From Kumtagia sp964244725 (lineage in GTDB: Bacteria > Pseudomonadota > Alphaproteobacteria > Rhizobiales > Rhizobiaceae): 64,000 nt of DNA. How positions within the stretch are numbered: position 1 is the stretch's first letter; each line of letters starts with the position of its first letter. Below, in pieces: positions 36,501 through 45,017 of this stretch. The stretch is taken from NCBI GenBank assembly GCA_964244725.1, contig CAXTJQ010000002.1:391477-455476 (forward strand). Direction: 5' to 3'. A program made the translations under genes and the position numbers. Under the pieces are notes generated by a model. That model made no database searches. It had not been told where the DNA came from and saw only the letters and a list, made by a program, of their open reading frames with translations.

Positions 36501-39500
36501 CGAGGTCTGCTCGGCCCGCGCCGCCATGCGGCGGTCCGCATCGGTCAGCGCGTCGCCTGCCTCCGAATGGAGCGCCGCCGTGATCTCCATGACCTTATCG
36601 CGTAGAGCGGTGGCGACGCCGACCGCGCTGCGCTCCAGCACCAGCCGCACGTTCTCGACTCCCAGCGAGAGCGCGCGCTCCATGGTGCCGGTGCGCTCCT
36701 CGATGACGCCCGTCTGGCGCGCGAAGGCGCCTTCGATTTTCTCGACATCGGCCGCGAGCGCCGCGGAAATCACATCGCGTTTGCCGGCGATCGTTTCCAC
36801 ATGGGCCGAAATCTCCTGATCGATGGCGCGTCGCGCGGCGACGAGCTTGGCCATGTCGTCGTCGAGGGCGGCGGCCAGCCGCGCGCGGCCATCCGCCAGA
36901 TGAGCGATGTTGGTCGAGACGATCGCTTCGATGCCGGCGCGGCTCTCGTCGACCTTCGCCATATCGGCGGAGAGCGCATCGGACAGAACGGCGCGGCCCT
37001 GCGCGATTTTCTCGACCTGCATCCGCACGAGGTGGTCGATCTCAGAGCGCGCTTCGAGCAGGCGCCCGAGATCGGCCTCCAAAGCCTGCTTGAGCAGGTC
37101 ACGGCCTTCGGCAAGCTTGTCGATCTGACCGCGCGCGAGATCGTCGATGTCGGAACGGGCGTCGGCCAATTTCGCCAGGTCGGCTTCGAGCGCGCGTTTG
37201 AGCGCGTCGCGACCTTCGGCGAGCCTGGCGACCTGCGCCTCGACAAGCCGGTCGATCTCCGATCGCGTATCGGTGAGCTTCGACAGGTCGGCCTCGAGCG
37301 CCCGGCGCAGGATGTCGCGTCCCTGGGCAAGTTTCTCGACCTGCGCCGAGACCAGGGAGTCGATGCCGGATCGGGCTTCCATGAGTTTCACGAGGTCGGC
37401 TTCGAGCGAGCGGGCGAGCACGGTTCGACCTTCGGCGAACTTGTCGGCTTGGCCGGCGATGACGCCCTCAATCATGTTGAGGTCGCCCTGCAGCGCGCCG
37501 GTCAACGCATTGCGCGCCTCGCCGAGTTTCTCGACCTGGACCGCCACGAGGCGGTCAACGCTCGTCATGTCCTGTTCCAGCGCGCGCGACAGCACATCGC
37601 GGCCGTCGGCCAGTTTCATCACTTGATCTCGAATGATGCCTTCGAGGCCGGCCATATCCGTCTCGATCGTACGGGCCAGCAGATCGCGGCCCTCCGTAAT
37701 CTTTTGGAGCTGCGCGGCGACGATGGCGTCGAGATCGGCGCGGCCGTGGCCGACGCGCTGCAGGTCCGCTTCCAACGCTCGCGAGAGAAGGTTGCGGCCT
37801 TCGGCGAGCTTGGCGATGTGTCCCGAGATCGAGGCGTCGATGCCTTCGCGCGAGGCGGCGACCTTGGCGAGATCGTCCTCGAGCGCGCGGCTCAACGTCG
37901 CGCGGCCGGCGGCGATACGGTCCACCTGGCCTTGCACGAGGCTGTCGATCTCGGTGCGCGTTTCGGCGAGCTTGTCGAGATCGGCCTGCAAGGCGAGTCT
38001 GAGCGCATCGCGGCCTTCCGACAGGCGATCGAAATGCGAGGCGACAAGCCGATCGAGATCGGCGCGCGCGTCCTCGACCTTTGAAAGATCGTGCTGAAGC
38101 GCCTGCGACAGAAGCTGGCGGCCCTCGGCGACCTTTTCCACCTGGCCGACGATGAGACCGTCAATGGCGCCACGGCTTTCGTCGAGCCGGGCCAGGTCGG
38201 CCCGGAGCGCCGCCGCAAGGGTCTCGCGGCCCTGCGCCAGCGCATCGACATGAGACCTGACGAGACCGTCGATTTCGCCGCGCGCATCCGCCAGGCGCGC
38301 GAGGTCGTCCTCGAGCACCTTGGTCAGGCCGTCGCGGCCCTCGAGAAGCTTGGCGACCTGCACGGCCACCATGCCGTCCACTTCTGCGCGGGCGCCAGAC
38401 AGCGTGGCGAGGTCGTCCTCGAGCGCGCGCTTGAGCGTCTCGCGGCCCTGCGCGAACTGGTCGATCTGTCCGGCCACGATCCCGTCCAAATCCGCTCGGC
38501 TGCGGGCGACCTCGGCGAGGTCGTCCTGCAGGGCGCGCGTCAGCGCGGCGCGGCCCTCGGCCAGAACGCCTGTCTGGGACACCACCAGCCCATCGATCTC
38601 GATGCGCGTCGCCGACAGCTTCTCCAGGTCTGCTTCGAGCGCGCGCTGGAGGATGTCGCGCCCCTGCGTCAAACGCTCGACCTGCGCCGATACGAGGCCG
38701 TCGATATCGGCCCGCGTATCCGCCAGCCTGCCAAGATCGGCTTCGAGGGCCCGCTTCAGGATGTCGCGGCCTTCCGCCAGCTTTTCGACCTGCGCCGCGA
38801 CGATGCCGTCGATGCCTGCCCGGCTTTCGGAAAGCTTGTCGAGATCGTCCTGCAAGCGCTTGGTCAGCATATCGCGGGCCTGGGCGAATTTTTCCGCCTG
38901 CAGTTCGCCGGCCGCTCTCATTTCGGTGAGATCGCTGCCGAGACCGGCCGTCAGCAGCGTGCGGCCCTCGATGATCTTCTCGACATGGTTCGCCACCATG
39001 GCGTCGATCGCCGTCATGTCGGCTTCGAAGGCGCGGCTGAGCGCCCCGCGCCCGTCGGCAAGCTTGCCGGCCTGGACGACGAGCAGCGATTCGATGTCGG
39101 TCAATTCCTTTTGCAGAGAGTTGGTGAGGATCTGCCGTCCCTGTGCGAGCTTCTCCATATGGCCGGCGACCATCGTGTCGATGCCAGCCATGTCCATCTC
39201 GAGCGCCTTCGACAACACGTCGCGCCCGACCTCGATTTTCTCGACCTGGCTTGAAACAAGCGCATCGATCGCGCCGATATCTTCCTTAAGCGCGGCGGTC
39301 AGGCCGCGCCGGCTGTCGGCGATCTTCTCCATTTGCCCGCCGACGAGGCCCTCGACCGCGCCGAACTCGGATTGCATGGCCGACGAGAGGCTGCGCCCGG
39401 TTTCGGAGAGTCTCCCGATCTGGTCGGCGACGACCGACTGGATGTCGCCAAGGTCGGCTTGCAGCGCCGTCGTCAAACCGCGCCGGCTCTCGGAAATGCG

Positions 39501-42500
39501 GTCGAGATGACCGCCGACCAGTCCCTCAACCGCGCCGAACTCGGATTGCATCGCCGACGAGAGGCCGCGCCCAGTTTCGGAGAGTCTCCCGATCTGGTCG
39601 GCGACGACCGTCTGGATGTCGCCAAGATCGGCTTGCAGCGCCGTCGTCAAACCGCGCCGGCTCTCGGAAATGCGGTCGAGGTGCCCGTCGACGAGGCCCT
39701 CGACCGCGCCGAACTCGGATTGCATGGCCGACGAGAGCCCACGCCCGGTTTCGGAGAGCCTGCCGATCTGGTCGGCCACGACAGCCTTGATGTCGTCGAG
39801 ATCGGCGTTCAGCGCCGTCGTCAAACCGCGCCGGCTTTCGGAAATGCGCTCGAGCTGCTCGCCGACGATTCCCTCGACCGAGCCGAACTCGGATTGCATG
39901 GCCGAAGAGAGCCCGCGGCTGCTGTCCGCGATCTTCTGTATCTGGTCGGCGACGACGGCTTCGATATCGCCGAGGTCGTTTTCCAGCTTTGACGCCAGGG
40001 CGCGACGGCCCTCATCCATCTTCTCGATATGGGCCGCGACGATCGTTCCGGCGCGGGCAAGATCGTCCTCCAGCGTGTCGGCGAAGACTTGTCGATTGCC
40101 GTGCAGGCGCTCCAACTCGGCCGACAGTGTCGACCCGACCGCGGAGACGTCGCGTTCCAGGGCTTCCGCGAGCGTGCGCCGGCTCTCCTCTATCTTGCCG
40201 ATCTGCGCCGACACGATCGTGTCGATGGCGCCCAGATCGGCTTCGAGCGCGCGGCTCAGCACAGTGCGGGATTCCGCCACACGGGCGGTCTGCGCGGTCA
40301 CGGCCTCGTCGAGGCGCGCGATTTCGCCGCCGAAGGACTGGGCGAGCGCTGCCCGGCTCTCATCGAATTTCTGCGCCTGCGCGACGACCAACCCTTCGAT
40401 GGTGGCGGCATCCGACCTCAATGCGCGGGAGAGAATGTCGCGGCCCTCGGCGAGCTTCTGGACCTGCCCCGACACCAGGGTATCGATCGCGACGCGATTG
40501 TCGGCGAGTTTCGCGAGATCGTCGTCGAGCGCGCGGATCATCGTCCCATGCGATTGCGCGATTCTCGCGGTTTGAGAGATCACCGCGTCGTCGAGTCGGG
40601 CGATTTCGGCCCGGAAGCCTTCTGCAAGGGCGCCGCGCGCATCGTCGAATTTTTGGGTCTGCGCCGTCACCAGCCCCTCCACGGTGGCTGCGTCGCCTTC
40701 CAGAGCGCGCGACAGCACGGCGCGGCCCTCGGCGAGCTTCTCGACCTGGCCGGAGATCAAGGCGTCGATGGTCGTGCGGCTGTCGGCGAGCTTTTCGACG
40801 TCCGCCTCAAGCAGACGGCTCAACGCATCGTGCGACTCGGCGATCTTGGACGTCTGGGCGGTGACGACTTCATCCAGCCGCTGCGACTCTTCCAGGAATC
40901 CTTGCGCAAGCGCATCGCGTGCATGCTCGAACTTCCGCGTCTGCGCATCGACCAGCCCTTCCACGGTGGCGGCGTCGCTTTCCAACGCTCGTGTCAGGAT
41001 CGCGCGACCTTCGGCCAGCTTCTCGACTTGCCCTGTTACTAGGCGATCGATCGCGGTGCGGTTTTCGGCGAGCTTGGCGAGATCGTCATCGAGCGACTGC
41101 GAGAGAATCGCGCGGCCCTCGACGAGCTTGGCGACGTGTGTATCGACCATGTCGTCCAGTCCGGTGCGCGCTCCGGCCAAAACCTCGACGTCATCGCGCA
41201 ATTTCTGCTCCAACGACTCACGGCTTTCGTCGATGCGGCGCAGTTGAGCGCCCATGGACAGGTCGATCAGCGTGCGTGATTCGTCGATCTTGCGCAGGTC
41301 GTCGTCAAGCGCCTTGGACAGCACGTCGCGGCCTTCGGCGAATTTGCGCACCTGGACGCCGACCGCCTCGTCGATGCCGTCGCGGCTGGACGCGAATCGG
41401 TCGGCGTCGTCTCGCAGGAGCCCGGCCATCCGCTCATTGCTGTCGGCGAGCCTGCGGCCATGATGCTCGATCGTGTGCTCGATCTCGCCGCGGACCTGCG
41501 CGAACTTGTCGAGGTCGGTGGAAAAAACCTGGTCGACATCGATTCGCGCCTGGTCGAGATGGCGAATGAAATCGGCGGATTTCGTGTCCAGCATAACCGA
41601 GGTCGACTGGATCACGCCGTCCATTTCGGCTTTCAACTTCGCGGTCGTATCATCGACCACGCCGCGCAACATCTGCTCGCCGCCGCTGAAGGTTGCGGCG
41701 ATCTCGCCGGCGCGTGCAACGAGGTTGTCGTTGATCTGTCGCGCCCGCGCCTCAAGCGCCGCGTTGAGTTTCTGCGTGCCGGTATCGAGCGCTTCGGCGC
41801 GCGTCTGGAATTCGCCGATCAGGCTCTGGCCGCGTTCGGCCAGGGTGCGCTCTATGCCCTGCAGGCTGGCGTCGAAGTCGCGACTCATGGCCTTCGCCGC
41901 GCCGCCGAGCACGGAAACCATGCCCGAGGCGCGTTCGTCGAGCAGGTCGGTCAGCGACTGCGTCACATCGTCGGTCGATTGCTTGAGGGTCGCGATGCGT
42001 GTGTCGAGCAAGCTCGCGAACGCCGCGCCGGAAGTGGTGATGCGCTGGCCGAGATTGTCCAGCCGGCCGTCGATGGAATCGAGAACCGAGACGCCGCTGA
42101 CGCTGATGCGGTCGATCAGGGCGTCACCCGAATTGGCGATGGTCATCGACAGCTTCGTGGAGGCGCCGAGGATATTGTCGCGAATGGCTTCGCTCGCCAG
42201 TCCAAGCTGCTCCGTCAACGTCTCGTTGGCTCCCGTAAGGGACGCGTTGACTCGCTCCGCATGGGTGACGACCGCTTCACGCTCCTTGCCCAGTCCGTCG
42301 ACCACCGACCGGATTCTGAATTCGTTCTCGGTGTAAGATTTCTCCAGTTGCTTGACCTCGGAATGCACCAGCGTTTCGAGTTCGGCGGCGCGCGCGAGAG
42401 CCCGCTCCATGCCTCTGGCCATTTCCGCGGCCTCGCGGCGCACGGCCTCGCCGACCGTCAGAAGCCTGCCTTGAGCAAGGTTTTCCGGCTCTAGGAGGCG

Positions 42501-43139
42501 GGCCACCACGTCGGTGATCGACTGTACGGCGATGCGCATGTCCTGCGCACGTCGCACCATGACCGCGAACGCCCAGAACAAGAAGACCGGCACGAGGGTG
42601 ACGATGGCCAGGAGCAGAATGGCGGGTCGTTCCATCACCGCCTGAAGAGACATCCCGTCGACGAGATCGGGACCGACGAGCGAGTAGCCAAGGCCGACGC
42701 CGCCGGCGATCCATAGAAGCGTTAGCAGACCCACGATCCAATAGACGGCGCTCGATGAACGGCGCACGGCGAAATTCAAGCGACCGTCGCGCGCGCCGTC
42801 GTCGTTGGCGGGCGCAAATGTGGATTGAGCCGGCACGACCGGACGGGCCTCGGGGGCAACCGGCGCGCGCGGTTCGATGGCGGCCGAGACTGTGGGGGGC
42901 GCGGTCTTTTCGGCCGCGACGGGAGTGGGCGCCGCCGCGGTCGCCAGGGCACCCTCCGGCAGGCGGCCCTCACGCGACAGTTCCTCCGCCGCGCGTGAGA
43001 TTTGCGCTTCCAGATCCTGCATGGACGCAGCGATATCAAGATCTTCGCCAACGGCGCTCAGGTTGTGGTCAAGCGCTTTCTCCAGTTCTTTCGAGACGTC
43101 GTCGCTCTGCGTCGTCGATGTCGTCGGAGCTTTCGCCAT
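33534..43139 (-). CDS. Giant coiled-coil inner-membrane protein, growth-pole-ring (GPR)/apolipoprotein-like
   Basis: One uninterrupted frame encodes 3201 residues. Residues 1-120 are a Pro/Ala-rich cytoplasmic segment. Two transmembrane helices follow at about 131-153 and 172-194. The rest is helical. Residues 593-2167 hold 49 tandem units of exactly 29 or 36 residues with consensus near VxxQVEKLAEGRDxLxRALEADL; residues 2227-2574 hold 12 units of 29 residues with consensus near FxxADxRLAARxxESAxALxARAxEI. A coiled coil and a basic/proline-rich C-terminal region end in a conserved short domain. It resembles the about 2100-residue GPR protein of Agrobacterium, needed for polar growth in Rhizobiales, but is much longer. 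Annotation as kinesin-like or apolipoprotein would reflect coiled coil only. Confidence 0.88.
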   Translation of the reverse strand: MAKAPTTSTTQSDDVSKELEKALDHNLSAVGEDLDIAASMQDLEAQISRAAEELSREGRLPEGALATAAAPTPVAAEKTAPPTVSAAIEPRAPVAPEARPVVPAQSTFAPANDDGARDGRLNFAVRRSSSAVYWIVGLLTLLWIAGGVGLGYSLVGPDLVDGMSLQAVMERPAILLLAIVTLVPVFLFWAFAVMVRRAQDMRIAVQSITDVVARLLEPENLAQGRLLTVGEAVRREAAEMARGMERALARAAELETLVHSEVKQLEKSYTENEFRIRSVVDGLGKEREAVVTHAERVNASLTGANETLTEQLGLASEAIRDNILGASTKLSMTIANSGDALIDRISVSGVSVLDSIDGRLDNLGQRITTSGAAFASLLDTRIATLKQSTDDVTQSLTDLLDERASGMVSVLGGAAKAMSRDFDASLQGIERTLAERGQSLIGEFQTRAEALDTGTQKLNAALEARARQINDNLVARAGEIAATFSGGEQMLRGVVDDTTAKLKAEMDGVIQSTSVMLDTKSADFIRHLDQARIDVDQVFSTDLDKFAQVRGEIEHTIEHHGRRLADSNERMAGLLRDDADRFASSRDGIDEAVGVQVRKFAEGRDVLSKALDDDLRKIDESRTLIDLSMGAQLRRIDESRESLEQKLRDDVEVLAGARTGLDDMVDTHVAKLVEGRAILSQSLDDDLAKLAENRTAIDRLVTGQVEKLAEGRAILTRALESDAATVEGLVDAQTRKFEHARDALAQGFLEESQRLDEVVTAQTSKIAESHDALSRLLEADVEKLADSRTTIDALISGQVEKLAEGRAVLSRALEGDAATVEGLVTAQTQKFDDARGALAEGFRAEIARLDDAVISQTARIAQSHGTMIRALDDDLAKLADNRVAIDTLVSGQVQKLAEGRDILSRALRSDAATIEGLVVAQAQKFDESRAALAQSFGGEIARLDEAVTAQTARVAESRTVLSRALEADLGAIDTIVSAQIGKIEESRRTLAEALERDVSAVGSTLSAELERLHGNRQVFADTLEDDLARAGTIVAAHIEKMDEGRRALASKLENDLGDIEAVVADQIQKIADSSRGLSSAMQSEFGSVEGIVGEQLERISESRRGLTTALNADLDDIKAVVADQIGRLSETGRGLSSAMQSEFGAVEGLVDGHLDRISESRRGLTTALQADLGDIQTVVADQIGRLSETGRGLSSAMQSEFGAVEGLVGGHLDRISESRRGLTTALQADLGDIQSVVADQIGRLSETGRSLSSAMQSEFGAVEGLVGGQMEKIADSRRGLTAALKEDIGAIDALVSSQVEKIEVGRDVLSKALEMDMAGIDTMVAGHMEKLAQGRQILTNSLQKELTDIESLLVVQAGKLADGRGALSRAFEADMTAIDAMVANHVEKIIEGRTLLTAGLGSDLTEMRAAGELQAEKFAQARDMLTKRLQDDLDKLSESRAGIDGIVAAQVEKLAEGRDILKRALEADLGRLADTRADIDGLVSAQVERLTQGRDILQRALEADLEKLSATRIEIDGLVVSQTGVLAEGRAALTRALQDDLAEVARSRADLDGIVAGQIDQFAQGRETLKRALEDDLATLSGARAEVDGMVAVQVAKLLEGRDGLTKVLEDDLARLADARGEIDGLVRSHVDALAQGRETLAAALRADLARLDESRGAIDGLIVGQVEKVAEGRQLLSQALQHDLSKVEDARADLDRLVASHFDRLSEGRDALRLALQADLDKLAETRTEIDSLVQGQVDRIAAGRATLSRALEDDLAKVAASREGIDASISGHIAKLAEGRNLLSRALEADLQRVGHGRADLDAIVAAQLQKITEGRDLLARTIETDMAGLEGIIRDQVMKLADGRDVLSRALEQDMTSVDRLVAVQVEKLGEARNALTGALQGDLNMIEGVIAGQADKFAEGRTVLARSLEADLVKLMEARSGIDSLVSAQVEKLAQGRDILRRALEADLSKLTDTRSEIDRLVEAQVARLAEGRDALKRALEADLAKLADARSDIDDLARGQIDKLAEGRDLLKQALEADLGRLLEARSEIDHLVRMQVEKIAQGRAVLSDALSADMAKVDESRAGIEAIVSTNIAHLADGRARLAAALDDDMAKLVAARRAIDQEISAHVETIAGKRDVISAALAADVEKIEGAFARQTGVIEERTGTMERALSLGVENVRLVLERSAVGVATALRDKVMEITAALHSEAGDALTDADRRMAARAEQTSAALLARASEIADVFAKSDQAFAARSGQTVEAFAGRMTEITSAVDQADQRLVRRAAETAQALASRAGELVRDFDAIDGRMGRRITESAEALNARATEIGQLFDKVDDELVQRFASGADALGQRTLDLNALLDNADRKFADRIDTGDKAFGSRAEDILRIFEDADQRLAARAGQTADALAGRASDIDRIFAATDERLAGRIESGANLLGARSDHVEQVFEQADRRIAARLDESAGTLEARTQDIARLFETATYRIDARTGAASEALSARASEIAGVFRQADGDLAARIAESSKAIGARASEIDDVFRKADGQLAARIAESSRTIGARAAEIANVFEATEDRILSRVAESAVELDARARTIEDALVTADQRMIAGAQAATAHVDGKLSDVEIRVAASAHAIAAHVDTKASDVETRMARSAELLGRSVDDQVAQAEERLVARANVISETFTTVGNHIGQSTGEAARAIALSTRELNDLMAARSAEITKVLDETARPLADRLGAANADLERTVDQASQRASERLRAGNAALTEALAARTAETLSAVDGARTNLATGVNDLIGRMSSSSAKLGELIESAGANLSQVDGQLDATTQRFAATTERAALTFASSARLVDTNTTRLTELSSNTLREVASIATRFDEHSRLLTSASELLSSAQSNLEHTLERQSSLEDLAVGLVKKSEDLERVMKSFETVLGNSLERAEGRTLESTAKIRSAITEVVDSATKRFADATEEMRRTAGSIKGDLDATRAELKQGVLSMPEEAKESTTAIRRAVSEQIKALKELSDIVAKSGRTIDVSEAAPAAQNVPRRLVPPQARASQANEPARAPEPAAPQLRPRDEERSKSGGWVRDLLSGASRAESEEPGALVTEAPKPARQPKAVDSLNSLSVDIARAIDHDAAIDLWRRHRRGEQGVFTRRLYTLKGQQTFDEISRKYQGDADFRGAVDRYCDDFERLLKDVARTDRDNAVTQSYLASETGKVYTMLAHASGRLK
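35418..36461 (-). repeat. Coiled-coil array II: 12 units of 29 residues
   Basis: Twelve consecutive 29-residue units, each starting with a Phe/Val/Leu position followed by an acidic stretch and ARAxEI-like ending, fill exactly 1044 bases. The consensus differs from array I but the period is the same 29 residues. It lies 177 bases downstream of array I in the gene. Confidence 0.88.
36639..41363 (-). repeat. Coiled-coil array I: 49 units of 29 or 36 residues (87 or 108 bases)
   Basis: Reading the translated frame gives 22 units of 36 residues and 27 of 29, total 1575 residues, exactly filling 4725 bases. Both lengths equal a whole number of heptads plus one (28+1 and 35+1), so they differ by one heptad (21 bases). 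Long units cluster at the start and in two later blocks; short units fill the middle. Units 18-22 (about 39345-39779) are nearly identical in DNA as a 174-base double unit, pointing to recent duplication. Confidence 0.9.
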
Positions 43140-43281
43140 GCCGCTTTAACCCCATTTGTCGCCCGTCGCTCTCGATCAGCGATCGTTCAGGATCGCGATC
43201 GAGGCACACGTTTTATAGGGCTTTATCGTACCGTCGGACCCCCGTAAAGCAAACCGGATTTCCACGGAATGATTAAAAGTC

Positions 43282-43297
43282 TAAATATAAGGTTAAC
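43282..43297. promoter_or_regulatory. CtrA-box-like sequence in the GPR-like / Hpt divergent promoter
   Basis: TAAA-TATAAGG-TTAAC fits the CtrA consensus TTAA-N7-TTAAC with one mismatch. A second GGTTAAC half-site lies at 43348-43354. Both sit in the 282-base divergent region between the giant coiled-coil gene (start 43139) and the Hpt gene. CtrA control is plausible because cckA is encoded 9.6 kb away, but short sites like this can occur by chance. Confidence 0.4.
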
Positions 43298-43421
43298 GCC
43301 GGACGCCTTGATTCCCGCAGCCAAAAGCCAAATTTCGCCGCTTTTGCGGTTAACCCGTTGTCCATACGGTCAGCCTAGAATGCGTGACCGGTTCGTCATC
43401 GTGTCCAGGGTCCTCCAGAGT

Positions 43422-43793
43422 ATGCTCCAACGCAGTTCCAATGTCGCCTTCTCCATGCCGGGGGGCGAAACGTCTTCGCCCGTCCGAAGCCGTCCGATCG
43501 ACCTGATGCATCTCGCGAGCCAGACGATGGGCGACCGAGCGCTCGAACAGGAAGTCCTGTGCCTGTTTGTGCAGCAGAGCCTGCAGGTTCGCGACCGGAT
43601 TGCGACGGCGGAGGCTGCCGATTGCCGGCTGCTCGCCCATTCGCTGAAGGGCGCGGCGCGTGGCGTTGGCGCGTTTTCGATCGCCGATTGCGCCGGCTCG
43701 ATCGAGGAAAATCCCGACGACAAACTCGCCAGGCGCAAGCTTTCCCGGCTGATCGACGAAGCGCGCGACTACATCGCGGCGATCGGCCGCTAG
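43422..43793 (+). CDS. Hpt domain histidine phosphotransfer protein
   Basis: The 123-residue protein is almost a single Hpt domain: the phosphorylatable His lies in LLAHSLKGAARGVGAF, the canonical HSLKGAA motif. Hpt proteins relay phosphate between hybrid kinases and response regulators. It has no kinase or receiver domain. Start is uncertain: ATG 43422 (MLQRSSNVAF) gives a compact domain; starts at 43380 or 43269 are possible. It is divergent from the giant coiled-coil gene. Confidence 0.82.
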   Translation: MLQRSSNVAFSMPGGETSSPVRSRPIDLMHLASQTMGDRALEQEVLCLFVQQSLQVRDRIATAEAADCRLLAHSLKGAARGVGAFSIADCAGSIEENPDDKLARRKLSRLIDEARDYIAAIGR

Positions 43794-43891
43794 CCGGCCC
43801 GCGGGGCGCGACCCGGCGCGGGCCGAGTGAGGCTGTTGACATGCGCGCGTCAGCGATTATGTCGGCAGAACCCTGTGGCGCGGAAGATCCC

Positions 43892-44212
43892 ATGACGAAA
43901 CTGACCTACGTGGCTTTCGACGGCGCGCGCTTCGATGTCGAAGCGGCGGACGGCTCGACAGTCATGGAAAACGCGGTGCGCAACAATGTTCCGGGCATCG
44001 AGGCCGAGTGCGGCGGCGCCTGCGCCTGCGCGACCTGCCACGTCTATGTCGACGAAGCCTGGTCCGAAATAGTCGGCGAGCCGGCCGCGATGGAAGAGGA
44101 TATGCTCGACTTCGCCTACGACGTGCGGCCGACGTCGCGCCTGTCTTGCCAGATCAAGGTGCGCGGCGAGCTCGACGGGCTCACGGTCAGCATTCCCGAA
44201 AGGCAGGGCTGA
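43892..44212 (+). CDS. [2Fe-2S] ferredoxin (adrenodoxin-like)
   Basis: The 106-residue ferredoxin has the adrenodoxin-type cluster pattern C-x5-C-x2-C in ECGGACACATCHV with the fourth ligand Cys in SRLSCQIKV. It carries one-electron transfers in the cytoplasm. A flavoprotein reductase-like gene follows 23 bases downstream, so the pair looks like an electron-transfer chain, though that reductase is defective (next entry). Similar ferredoxins serve P450s or iron-sulfur cluster assembly. Confidence 0.92.
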   Translation: MTKLTYVAFDGARFDVEAADGSTVMENAVRNNVPGIEAECGGACACATCHVYVDEAWSEIVGEPAAMEEDMLDFAYDVRPTSRLSCQIKVRGELDGLTVSIPERQG

Positions 44213-44235
44213 CCGCATCGAGCGAAAGCGACTCG

Positions 44236-44907
44236 ATGATCCAGCCGGCCGAGACCGATGTGATCATCGTTGGGGCCGGGCCGGTCGCGCTCTTCGCGGT
44301 GTTCGAACTCGGCCTGTTCGACATGCGTTGTCACCTGATCGACGCGCTCAGCCGGCCGGGCGGCCAGTGCGGCGCGCTCTATCCGGACAAGCCGATCTAC
44401 GACATTCCGGGATTGCCATCGGTCTTGGCGCAGGGCCTGGTGGATCGCCTGCTGGAACAGATCGCGCCGTTCCGCCCGACATTCAGTTTCAACCAGACGG
44501 CGACCACGCTCGAACGGGCGGAAGGCGGCAGGTCTCACGTCACGACGGACAAGGGGCTGGTCGTGAGCGGCAAGGTCATCGTGATTGCGTCGGGCGGCGG
44601 GTCGTTGCGGTCGAGACGGTCGCGCGGCCCGATGACGAGACTCGACCCGATCGCCAGTTGGGGCCTTCGCCTCAATGAGGGCCTCGTCGCCGTCGACACC
44701 AAGAAATTCGAGACTTCGACGCGCGGGATTTTTGCGATCGGCGACGTGAACGCCTATCCGGGCAAGCTCAAGCTGATCCTGTCGGGCTTCCACGAAGCCG
44801 CGCTGATGACCCAGGCCGCCAGGGACATCGTCAATCCTGGCCGGGCTGCACCCATCCAATACACGTCGTCGTCGACCAGCCTTCGCAGAAAACTCGGTCT
44901 AGCCTGA
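44236..44907 (+). CDS. Ferredoxin-NADP reductase-like flavoprotein lacking the NADPH-binding domain
   Basis: The 223-residue protein matches the TrxB-like ferredoxin-NADP reductases of rhizobia (about 340 residues). The FAD-binding N-terminus (IIVGAGPVALFAVFELG, then RPGGQCGALYPDKPIYDIPG) and the C-terminal FAD/aromatic end (IFAIGDVNAYPGKLKLILSGFHEAA) are intact. The central domain with its second GxGxxG NADPH loop and helix is missing: sequence jumps from VIASGGGSLR to SWGLRLNEGL near 44605-44645, an apparent in-frame loss of about 115-120 residues. No frameshift is seen. NADPH reduction is unlikely; the product may be non-functional or a different FAD protein. Confidence 0.85.
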   Translation: MIQPAETDVIIVGAGPVALFAVFELGLFDMRCHLIDALSRPGGQCGALYPDKPIYDIPGLPSVLAQGLVDRLLEQIAPFRPTFSFNQTATTLERAEGGRSHVTTDKGLVVSGKVIVIASGGGSLRSRRSRGPMTRLDPIASWGLRLNEGLVAVDTKKFETSTRGIFAIGDVNAYPGKLKLILSGFHEAALMTQAARDIVNPGRAAPIQYTSSSTSLRRKLGLA

Positions 44908-45017
44908 GCCTGCAGTTTCGCGAATCGAGGCCCCGCGCTCGGCGTGCGTATCGCCGTGTTGCCTCGGCGCAAGCCATGCGTTAGGGCCGACGCCGTGCAA
45001 CAACATCGGCGGTCGTG

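Noticed and set aside
36801..39254. Long plus-strand ORFs opposite the coiled-coil arrays
   Set aside because: They mirror the repeat structure of the opposite-strand gene and show no independent domain.
36639..41363. Could the tandem DNA repeats be a CRISPR or satellite?
   Set aside because: Units are coding, in frame, of 87/108 bases without spacers, and encode a regular coiled coil.
44590..44650. Possible frameshift explaining the short ferredoxin reductase
   Set aside because: Both conserved ends are in the same frame and there is not enough DNA for the missing domain, so it is a deletion.
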